This document shows, piece after piece, positions 41,336 to 48,090 of a stretch of 48,090 nucleotides of DNA; the first letter of the stretch is position 1; every line of letters begins with the position of its first letter. Under the pieces are notes generated by a model. That model did no database searches and was not told where the DNA came from. It saw nothing but the letters and a program-made list of their open reading frames with translations. The position numbers were made by a program, and so were the translations under genes. The DNA is from Desulfobulbaceae bacterium (GTDB lineage: Bacteria > Desulfobacterota > Desulfobulbia > Desulfobulbales > SURF-16). The DNA lies in assembly GCA_023230525.1 (NCBI GenBank), contig JALNXE010000027.1:1-48090 (forward strand). The letters are read 5' to 3'.

Positions 41336-42625
41336 CTATTTCCCCGCGGCGTGGGTCGCCCGCATGGTTTTCGCCAGCTCCTTGATTTCGCCGAGATCCT
41401 TGGTCATCTCGTTCCAGCCGTACCAGTAGGCGTAATCGGGGCTGACATGGAAAAAGGCCTGGTAGGCCCGCATGCGGTGCTTCATGAACATCTGCACCAG
41501 TACCTGGTCGATGTAGGAAAGGCCGTCGAGATTCTCGTTCCAGTTGGCGCCGTTGGTATGCATGAAGGTGAGCAGAAACGGATAGTTATGGGGATAGCCT
41601 TCCGGTTTCTTGATGATGCCATCTTTATAGAGGGCGGCAACGGTCTCGATGGCGTCGGCCATCAGCCGGTCGGCTTTCTGCAGAATGGCATCACCCATGG
41701 CGAGCTGCTCCCGGCCATACTGTTCCGCATGGCACTCGGCGCAGACGGCGATCATCTTGTCACGCTCCTTTTGCCATGATTCCTGATCAAGTTTCGCCAT
41801 CTTCACCGCCTTGACCGCATCGAAGATCGGGGTGGGTTCGCCGGTCTCGGGATTGAGTACCCCCAAGGCCTTGAGGATGGTCACCCGGTCCGCCGCCGCC
41901 TGTTTGTCTTCCGGCAGGGGCAATCTCACGCCGAGGAAGCCCCAGGCGGTATGGTTGGCGTGGTTGCCGTCCGGCATGTGGCAGTGCTGGCAGGTGGGGG
42001 CCACGGCGCCTTCCGGCAGGCTGCCCTCCACCTTGGCGAAATAGCGCTCGCCATGCTTGGCGCTTGACCACATCTCCCACTGGGGATGGTCATAGCCCAT
42101 GTGACACTGCTGGCAGGCGTGCGGGTTCTGTGCCTCCTTTTTGGAGAAGGTGTGGCGGGTATGGCATTCATCGCAGGAATTATTCTGGTAACGGTAGCCC
42201 TTGTCGCGCAGCTCCTTTTTCTGCTCTTCGGTCTTGATGCCCATGTTGTGACAGCCGCCGCAGCCGCGGCCGCCCTCGATCAGCTCATCGGGCGCCATAT
42301 GGGTGGCGGGTATGGCATTGAGCGAGGTCCAGCCGAAATTGTGTTTGCCTTCGGAAAACTGTTTGAACTGCTGTTCATGGCACTGGGCGCATACCTTCTC
42401 GTCCGGCAGCTGGGCCAGCCGGTAGTCCTCGGCGGTCTTGTGCTGCTCGCCATGACAGGTCCGGCAGGTCACTTCCCCGCTCTCGGCATGTTTACTCACA
42501 TTAAAGTCCGCCACCTGGCCGGGTGAGATTTTGGTATGGCAGTCAATACAGTCATCGGCGGCACAGAGTGCCGGCAGGGACAGCATGGCGAGTGCTGCTG
42601 CCGTAAGCAGAAGTTTCCTTTTCAT
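41336..42625 (-). CDS. Octaheme c-type cytochrome of the hydroxylamine-oxidoreductase-like family
   Basis: After a signal peptide (MKRKLLLTAAALAMLSLPAL, cleaved after about CAA) the 429-residue protein has eight CxxCH heme sites: CIDCH (26), CRTCH (54), CAQCH (79), CGGCH (122), CDECH (151), CQQCH (171), CQHCH (212) and CAECH (near 303). A helical C-terminal domain follows, with FFHVSPDYAYWYGWNEM. Number, spacing and length fit HAO-like octaheme proteins, periplasmic enzymes acting on hydroxylamine, nitrite or hydrazine; some work reductively in anaerobes. Whether the HAO cross-linking tyrosine is present could not be settled by eye. AAGGAGG lies 5 bases upstream of the ATG. Confidence 0.88.
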   Translation of the reverse strand: MKRKLLLTAAALAMLSLPALCAADDCIDCHTKISPGQVADFNVSKHAESGEVTCRTCHGEQHKTAEDYRLAQLPDEKVCAQCHEQQFKQFSEGKHNFGWTSLNAIPATHMAPDELIEGGRGCGGCHNMGIKTEEQKKELRDKGYRYQNNSCDECHTRHTFSKKEAQNPHACQQCHMGYDHPQWEMWSSAKHGERYFAKVEGSLPEGAVAPTCQHCHMPDGNHANHTAWGFLGVRLPLPEDKQAAADRVTILKALGVLNPETGEPTPIFDAVKAVKMAKLDQESWQKERDKMIAVCAECHAEQYGREQLAMGDAILQKADRLMADAIETVAALYKDGIIKKPEGYPHNYPFLLTFMHTNGANWNENLDGLSYIDQVLVQMFMKHRMRAYQAFFHVSPDYAYWYGWNEMTKDLGEIKELAKTMRATHAAGK

Positions 42626-42764
42626 CATTTCCTCCTTTGTTTTTTGGCTCTCCTCACAAATAATTCCTGACAAACGACCCTACCCCAGAGATATCCGCCC
42701 TGTCTTTGACTTAAGTCAAAAAAAGGCGGCTGACAACGTTGGTTAGACCATGAGACTGTAGTCT

Positions 42765-42894
42765 GAGCCTCTTGCAAAATAAACAATGCACCATATCGTC
42801 ATTCCGGCGAAAGCCGGAATCCAGTCATTTAGGCCCATTTCTCCTGTTCTGAACCCCGGCTTTCGCCGGGGTGACGTCATTTTGCAAGAGCCTC
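42765..42894. mobile_element. MITE-like element with 16-bp terminal inverted repeats
   Basis: GAGCCTCTTGCAAAAT (42,765-42,780) and ATTTTGCAAGAGCCTC (42,879-42,894) are inverted copies with one mismatch. Inside are two hairpins, CATTCCGGCGAAAGCCGGAAT and ACCCCGGCTTTCGCCGGGGT, the second matching the palindrome at 21,003. No transposase is present, so it would be non-autonomous. It occupies part of the roughly 590-base gap between the cytochrome and kinase genes. Confidence 0.65.
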
Positions 42895-43043
42895 GTCTGT
42901 CAGCAAAAAGCGATGGGAAATAAGGGTGCAAAGCGTGCTTTATTTGGTTTTTTTCAGTTATGAAATCAACTTTCTGACTTGATCTATTTTGTCGAAATAA
43001 CAATATTTTTGTGACATAGTTGCTGTTCTGATCTCCGTCATGG

Positions 43044-43120
43044 GAATTCAGGAGACAGGAGACAGAATGGTTGATTTTATTAGGTTTTATTCTGGCTCCT
43101 GATTTCCGGCTTCTGAATTC
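43044..43120. repeat. 77-bp inverted-repeat element bounded by GAATTCAG/CTGAATTC
   Basis: The left half (GAATTCAGGAGACAGGAG...) and right half (...GGCTCCTGATT...TTCTGAATTC) are imperfect inverted copies ending in GAATTC, around an AT-rich centre. This is a short palindromic element without an ORF. The rest of the gap (42,895-43,043 and 43,121-43,220) shows no gene or clear promoter. Confidence 0.55.
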
Positions 43121-43220
43121 TCTGGAAACAAGCTGCGGGGGCCATGAGGATATCAATTTAATTTCAACATGTTACCGCAACTCAGAAAGTTGAATCACTA
43201 ACAGCCTAAACACCTACAGT

Positions 43221-45059
43221 CTATCCATCAGTGGGATACTGGCGTTTTACCGCAGGAGAGGCCAGGGGCAGCAGAATAATAAAACGGGTCATGCCGTTTT
43301 TTACCTCAATTTCGATATTGCCGTGGTTGGTATGGACAAAACGGTTGATGATGTTCAGGCCGCGGCCCCTGACCGCACCCCGCCGCATCTTTTCCAGCCG
43401 CTCGGCCGGGATATCGCCGGAATTTTCGATGACCAGCCGGGCCATGCCGTCCCTACGGCTGGCGGACATCGCCACCCGGCCGTCGCTCTGCTCGGCCACG
43501 GCGCGCACGGCGTTGCCCAGCAGATTATCCACCACCCGCTCCAGCCCGAAGCGGGAACAGGAAACCAGCAGAGCGGGTTCCAGTACCGGCTTTGCCAGGG
43601 TGGTCCCGGCAAGTTTTGATTCCCGCACCACCTCCTCGATGATGCAGTATCGCACCGCGGCAACGGCCGAGAGATCCACCACGGTTTCCCGGCCCTCGCC
43701 GGTCATGGCCTGGGCCAGATCCTGCATGCGGGCGGCCTCGGAGGCCATGATATCCAGGTAATTTCTCAGTTTATCCCGCACCGGCTCCAGGTCCTCATTT
43801 TCCAGCAGCTTGCGGGCCCGCTTGGCAAAGCCTGCCACGGCGATGGCCGGGTTCTTGATGTCGTGCAGGATGTCCCCGAAAAACTCGAGCTTGGAGGCCT
43901 TCATGATCTCCTTGCCGAAAAAGGTAATCAGCTCGATCTCTTCATCCGAAAAAAAATGCTTCTGCTTGGTGGCGTTGAAGGTCAGCAGATGCCGCACCTT
44001 GCCGTCAACACTGAGCGGCACCAGCAGAATGGAGTGGATATGATGCGCAGCGGTGAATTCCCGCAGCTGGGTGCTCATCAGGGAGCTGCGGGACGGATCC
44101 TTGATCAGCAGATAGGATTGGGTTATCCGCTCATACTCCGTATCGCATTTCTGCTTGGTCCAATTGATGGCCGCCTGGAAATAGGGGTGGTTCGCCACGG
44201 TAAAACTGTGGCCGGCATCATAATAACAGCCGTCCTGGGGATAGGCCGCCTCAAGATTGATGAACTGCTGGTCCTCGGAAACGGTGAAGAGCGAACAGCT
44301 CTGCACTTCCATCATCTCTTTGAGTTCCGGGATCAGCAGCACAAAAAGATCTTTCAGCTTGATGCCTTCCCGGCGGCTCAGCTTGACGAATATTTTGTTG
44401 AAGATGGTCTCCTTGCGGCGGTTCAGCTCCTCCAGGTCAAGAATCTTCTTTTTGGCCAGGACAAAACCGATACGGCGGGAGAGCAGTTCCGCGTGAATGA
44501 TCTCCAATTTGTCGAATTGACGGTCATCCTCCTTGTAATAGATCTGCAGGGAACCGAGCAGATCATTGCCAGGGGGCTTGGACAGGGGCATGACCAGGGG
44601 CACGGCAAGCAGGGAATTAAATCCCCAGGACTTGACCACATCCTTATTCTGGTAAAGAGGGTCTTTATGGATGCTGGGCACGGCGATGCAGCGCTGCTCC
44701 TGCACCACGGCGCCGGAAATGGTATTTTTCACCGGGATGTCGGACAGACGCTGATAATCGGATACCCCGTATGAGCCGAAAGAGGTCAGCCGCAGGGAGT
44801 CGGGATCAAAGATCCGGATGGTGGCCGCATCAGCCGCCAGATTGCGCACGATGCGCTCGGCGGCAACCTCAAGAATTTCCTTAAAGGAAAGACTCGGGTC
44901 GATGGACATGATTTCTTCGATTTCCTGAATAATGGTGGACAGAAACCAGGACTGATATTCCGATTCAACCGTATTGATCAGTTCCTGCAGTTGCCCCTCG
45001 GTCAAATTGCCTTTCGGGAGAAGATGCTGACTGAAAAAATCTTCCAGTTTTTTTTCCAT
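43221..45059 (-). CDS. GAF-domain sensor histidine kinase
   Basis: The 612-residue cytoplasmic protein has two GAF domains (about residues 50-205, with VAAERIVRNLAADAATIRIF and WGFNSLLAVPLVMPLS; and about 235-390, with HIHSILLVPLSVDGKVRHLL). The kinase core follows: H-box FFGDILHDIKNPAIAVAGFA near 405, N-box FGLERVVDNLLGNAVRAVAE and G-box VRGRGLNIINRFVHTNHGNI. There is no membrane segment, so it senses an internal signal. The H-box HDIKNP is the HDxKNP variant. No receiver gene is adjacent. It is transcribed divergently from the helicase. Confidence 0.93.
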   Translation of the reverse strand: MEKKLEDFFSQHLLPKGNLTEGQLQELINTVESEYQSWFLSTIIQEIEEIMSIDPSLSFKEILEVAAERIVRNLAADAATIRIFDPDSLRLTSFGSYGVSDYQRLSDIPVKNTISGAVVQEQRCIAVPSIHKDPLYQNKDVVKSWGFNSLLAVPLVMPLSKPPGNDLLGSLQIYYKEDDRQFDKLEIIHAELLSRRIGFVLAKKKILDLEELNRRKETIFNKIFVKLSRREGIKLKDLFVLLIPELKEMMEVQSCSLFTVSEDQQFINLEAAYPQDGCYYDAGHSFTVANHPYFQAAINWTKQKCDTEYERITQSYLLIKDPSRSSLMSTQLREFTAAHHIHSILLVPLSVDGKVRHLLTFNATKQKHFFSDEEIELITFFGKEIMKASKLEFFGDILHDIKNPAIAVAGFAKRARKLLENEDLEPVRDKLRNYLDIMASEAARMQDLAQAMTGEGRETVVDLSAVAAVRYCIIEEVVRESKLAGTTLAKPVLEPALLVSCSRFGLERVVDNLLGNAVRAVAEQSDGRVAMSASRRDGMARLVIENSGDIPAERLEKMRRGAVRGRGLNIINRFVHTNHGNIEIEVKNGMTRFIILLPLASPAVKRQYPTDG

Positions 45060-45307
45060 GCCCGCCTCCTGTATTCAGACACCCACAGAAAATGCCATCT
45101 GCCTCCTAACGGGAAACTGCTTTTTCCATCTTAAACTAACTATCAGTAATTTTACAGTTTTTCCTGCACCTTCATTGAATTATTTTAATTTATTTCGACC
45201 GAAGCGGCAATTCCGGGCTATATAAAGCAAACTTGGATACCTTTTCGGTAATTGCGCAACCCATTTCCCTGTCTCTTGACTCCGGCTGTTGCCGAGGATA
45301 GAGTGAG
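45060..45307. other. Divergent intergenic region between kinase and helicase
   Basis: This 248-base region separates two divergent genes and must hold both promoters. An AT-rich stretch with TATATAAA near 45,220 could serve as a plus-strand -10 box, but the upstream hexamer is poor. No operator or repeat was recognised. Confidence 0.3.
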
Positions 45308-46666
45308 ATGACCATGAAGAGATTAACGCTCACTATTGCTCATAACTGTACACTTGCCGGCGCGCCGCCGGAGCTCATCGCCGTTCTCAACAAAAAACTC
45401 ACCCTGGTGAACCCCAAATATCGCGACGCGGTGAGATATGCGCGCTGGGTCGGCAAGAATCTCAAAAAGGAACTGCATTTCTCCAGCCTGGCAGGCTCCG
45501 ATATCCTCTTTCCCCGGGGCTTCGGCAATCAGGCGGTGCTGCTCTGCCGGAAAATGGGCTTTGAGGTGGATATCATCGATCACCGGCGGCAGCTCGATCC
45601 GGTTGACCTGGCCTTCTCCGGCAGCCTGCGGCCTTATCAGGAAAAGGCCTGCAGCGCCATGCTGTCCAGGGAGTTCGGGGTGCTGGAGGCGGCCACCGGC
45701 AGCGGCAAGACCGTCATGGCGGCCGCCATTATCGCCGCCCGCCGCCAGCCCGCCCTGATCCTGATCCACACCAAGGAACTCCTCTACCAGTGGCAGGAAC
45801 GCATCCGCAATTTTCTCGGCCTGGAACCGGCGCTCATCGGCGACGGCGCGTTTAGCGTGAGTGATGTCACCGTGGGCCTCATCAACACGGTGAAAAAGCA
45901 TCTGCCTGAGCTGCCGGGCCATTTCGGCCACATTATCGTCGATGAATGCCACCGCACCCCGAGTTCCATGTTCACCGACATCATCAAGGAATTCGACTGC
46001 CGCTACATGCTGGGCCTGACCGCCACCCCCATGCGCCGGGACGGGCTGACCGAACTGATCCACTGGTATATCGGCGACCTGGTCCACAGTGTTGCCCAAA
46101 AGGATCTCGACCGGCACGGCGCCGTGTTAAAGCCCTGCATCATCTCCCGGCCCACCACCTTCACCTTCAACTACCGCAGAAACTACCAGGATCTGATGTC
46201 CGCCCTCACCGCCAACGCCGGACGCAATGAACTGATTGTGGCCGATATCTGCCGCGAGGTGGAAAATGATGCGGGCACGGTTCTGGTGGTCTCCGACCGG
46301 GTGTCCCACTGCGAGACCATCTGCCGGATGCTGGCGGACCGGGGGCTGCAGCCCCTGCTGCTCACCGGCCGGGTGGCTGGGGAGGAACGCAGCGACATCG
46401 TCCGCCGGGTGCAGCAGGGCGAGGTGCGGGTGCTGGTGGCCACCATCCAGCTCATCGGCGAGGGTTTTGACTGCCCGGGGCTGACCTGCCTCTTTCTCTG
46501 TACTCCCATTAAATTCGAAGGACGCCTCACCCAGGTGATCGGCCGCATCCTGCGGCCCGCCCTGGGCAAGGAACCCAAGGTGTATGATTATGTGGACCCG
46601 GTGGGTGTGCTGAAGGCCTCGGCCAGGGCCCGCCGCCAGATCTACGAACTCACCCTTTGCGCCTGA
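45308..46666 (+). CDS. XPB/SSL2-like superfamily 2 DECH helicase
   Basis: The 452-residue protein has an N-terminal damage-recognition-like region (residues 1-105), then helicase motifs. These are LRPYQEKACSAML (Q-like), LEAATGSGKTVMAAAII (Walker A, near 125), HIIVDECHRTPSSMF (DECH), LGLTATPMRRDGL (motif III), VLVATIQLIGEGFDCPG (motif V) and LTQVIGRILRPALG (motif VI). This is the compact bacterial XPB-like type, expected to unwind or translocate on DNA using ATP. It starts at ATG 45308 or 45314. The downstream hrpB begins 8 bases after its stop, suggesting an operon. Confidence 0.93.
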   Translation: MTMKRLTLTIAHNCTLAGAPPELIAVLNKKLTLVNPKYRDAVRYARWVGKNLKKELHFSSLAGSDILFPRGFGNQAVLLCRKMGFEVDIIDHRRQLDPVDLAFSGSLRPYQEKACSAMLSREFGVLEAATGSGKTVMAAAIIAARRQPALILIHTKELLYQWQERIRNFLGLEPALIGDGAFSVSDVTVGLINTVKKHLPELPGHFGHIIVDECHRTPSSMFTDIIKEFDCRYMLGLTATPMRRDGLTELIHWYIGDLVHSVAQKDLDRHGAVLKPCIISRPTTFTFNYRRNYQDLMSALTANAGRNELIVADICREVENDAGTVLVVSDRVSHCETICRMLADRGLQPLLLTGRVAGEERSDIVRRVQQGEVRVLVATIQLIGEGFDCPGLTCLFLCTPIKFEGRLTQVIGRILRPALGKEPKVYDYVDPVGVLKASARARRQIYELTLCA

Positions 46667-46674
46667 GACCAGCC

Positions 46675-48090
46675 GTGACCCCTGCCGGGAGCAACCCACC
46701 GCAGCAGCTGTCCGAGGCCCTGGCCTCGCTCACCATCTCCGCCAGCCTGCCGGAGCTGCGCCGGGCCATGGCCAGCGGCCCGGCGGTGCTCGCCGCCCCT
46801 CCCGGCTCCGGCAAAACCACCGGCGTGCCGCTGGCTCTGCTGGATGAACCATGGCTTGCGGGCAAAAAAATTCTCATGCTGGAGCCCCGGCGGCTCGCGG
46901 CCCGGGCCGCCGCCTCGCGCATGAGCCGTCTGCTTGGTGAACCCATCGGCCGGACCGTGGGTTATCAGATCCGCTTTGAACGCTGCATCACCGCGTCCAC
47001 CCGCATCGAGGTCCTCACCGAGGGGATACTGACCCGGCGCATCCAGCACGACCCGGAACTTGCCGCGGTGGGGCTGGTCATCTTTGATGAATTCCACGAA
47101 CGCTCCATCCATGCCGATCTGGCCCTGGCCCTGTGCCTGGATCTGCGCCAGCTGCGCGATGACCTGCGTCTGCTGGTTATGTCCGCCACCCTGGATGCCG
47201 GTCCGGTGGCGGAGCTGCTCGGCCAGGCGCCGCTGATCACCGGACATGGCCGCAGTTTTCCGGTGACCACCGATTATCTCGACCAGGAACCGGCAGGCAG
47301 GATCGCCGCGGTGACGGCCCAGGGCATCAGCCGGGTGCTGGCGGAACGCAGCGGCGATATCCTGGCCTTTCTGCCCGGCGCGGGCGAAATCAGGGAGGCC
47401 GGGGAACTGCTGGCGGAACGGATCAACCAGGATACTCTCATCCTGCCCCTGTACGGCAACCTCAGCCAGCAGGAACAGGATCTGGCCATCCTGCCCGATC
47501 CGGCCGGCCGGCGCCGGGTGATCCTGGCCACCTCCATTGCCGAGACCAGCCTCACCATCGAGGGCATCGAGACGGTGGTTGACAGCGGCTGGTCCCGCTT
47601 GCCGCGCTTTCAACCGGCCAGCGGCATGAGCAGGCTGGAAACGGTGCGGGTGTCAAGGGCCGCGGCCCGTCAGCGGGCTGGCCGGGCCGGCCGCCTGGGG
47701 CCGGGCCATTGCCTGCGGCTGTGGACCAGACACCGGCATCATGGCCTGGTGCCCTTCCATCCGCCGGAGATCTGCGCCGCGGATCTGGCCCCCCTGGCCC
47801 TGGAACTGGCCCTGTGGGGGGTGAGCAGCCCCGGCGAGCTGCGCTGGCTGGACCAGCCGCCCGAGGCGTCCTATGCCGCGGCCCGGGAGCTGCTCATGGC
47901 ACTTGCCGCCCTGGATCAGACCGGCCGCATTACCGCCGAGGGCAAACGGCTGGCGAGCCTGCCGCTGCATCCCCGCCTGGCCCACATGCTGATCAAGGCC
48001 GGGGAGCTGGGCCAGGGGGCCCTGGCCTGCGATGTGGCGGCCCTGGTGTCCGAACGTGATGTGCTGGGACAAAGTTCCATGAACGCCAGC
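46675..48090 (+). CDS. hrpB: ATP-dependent helicase HrpB (runs off the right edge)
   Basis: HrpB is a DEAH/RHA-type helicase of uncertain role. The first 472 codons are in the window, starting at GTG 46675. Motifs include LAAPPGSGKTTGVPLALL (Walker A, near residue 40), MLEPRRLAARAAASRM (Ia), VLTEGILTRRIQHDPEL, LVIFDEFHERSIHADLALAL (the DEFH box seen in HrpB), LRLLVMSATLDAGPV, VILATSIAETSLTIEGIETV and RQRAGRAGRLGPGHCLRLW. The expected full length is about 820-850 residues, so roughly half is present. It lies 8 bases after the DECH helicase gene. Confidence 0.95.
   Translation, partial: MTPAGSNPPQQLSEALASLTISASLPELRRAMASGPAVLAAPPGSGKTTGVPLALLDEPWLAGKKILMLEPRRLAARAAASRMSRLLGEPIGRTVGYQIRFERCITASTRIEVLTEGILTRRIQHDPELAAVGLVIFDEFHERSIHADLALALCLDLRQLRDDLRLLVMSATLDAGPVAELLGQAPLITGHGRSFPVTTDYLDQEPAGRIAAVTAQGISRVLAERSGDILAFLPGAGEIREAGELLAERINQDTLILPLYGNLSQQEQDLAILPDPAGRRRVILATSIAETSLTIEGIETVVDSGWSRLPRFQPASGMSRLETVRVSRAAARQRAGRAGRLGPGHCLRLWTRHRHHGLVPFHPPEICAADLAPLALELALWGVSSPGELRWLDQPPEASYAAARELLMALAALDQTGRITAEGKRLASLPLHPRLAHMLIKAGELGQGALACDVAALVSERDVLGQSSMNAS

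Noticed and set aside
42743..43156. 137-codon frame upstream of the cytochrome gene
   Set aside because: It runs through the MITE-like element and the GAATTC palindrome and has no protein-like features.

Overview
The window looks like a chromosomal piece of a moderately GC-rich Gram-negative bacterium, most likely a Desulfobacterota (deltaproteobacterial, Desulfobulbales-like) member. This is an inference from the layout of the division and cell-wall cluster, a meso-diaminopimelate-type MurE, SelA, an octaheme cytochrome c with a signal peptide, and the style of the intergenic palindromic repeats. No rRNA or tRNA gene was recognised.

1-16,032 (minus strand): a complete, tightly packed dcw operon read from one strong promoter near 16,000: mraZ-rsmH-ftsL-ftsI-murE-murF-mraY-murD-(small zinc-ribbon gene)-murG-murC-murB-ftsQ-ftsA-ftsZ (ftsZ is cut by the window edge). 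Two things are abnormal. The protein in the ftsI position has an intact reading frame, dimerisation domain and PASTA domain, but has lost all three transpeptidase active-site motifs. ftsW, normally between murD and murG, is absent, and a 63-residue zinc-ribbon ORF occupies the spot. The septal transpeptidase and its glycosyltransferase partner are thus both missing in active form from this operon.

16,233-20,375 (minus): a degenerate double-GGDEF/TPR protein translationally coupled to selA, then a stand-alone receiver protein.

20,500-36,510: a type I-C CRISPR-Cas locus. A 72-repeat array (21,066-25,799) is transcribed from the minus strand behind a leader next to cas2. The genes cas3-cas5-cas8c-cas7 and cas4-cas1-cas2 are split by a 2.6-kb insert holding a broken BRO-N antirepressor-like gene, a RhuM-Fic gene and a vapBC pair on the opposite strand. 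The effector genes are visibly AT-richer than the adaptation genes. A GC-rich relic of another cas3 start sits just upstream of cas3, suggesting replacement of the effector module inside an older I-C locus. Several spacers target the same or homologous phage genes, on both strands, and one spacer pair differs only at every third base.

36,500-40,050 (minus): small accessory genes (coiled-coil, four-helix-bundle, helical-repeat) separated by striking arrays of an 8-bp-period repeat, plus remnants of a WYL-type regulator and its neighbour.

40,086-48,090: HPP membrane protein, CBS-domain protein and octaheme cytochrome (possibly linked to nitrogen oxides), a MITE-like intergenic region, a GAF histidine kinase, and on the plus strand an XPB-like DECH helicase followed by hrpB, which runs off the right edge.
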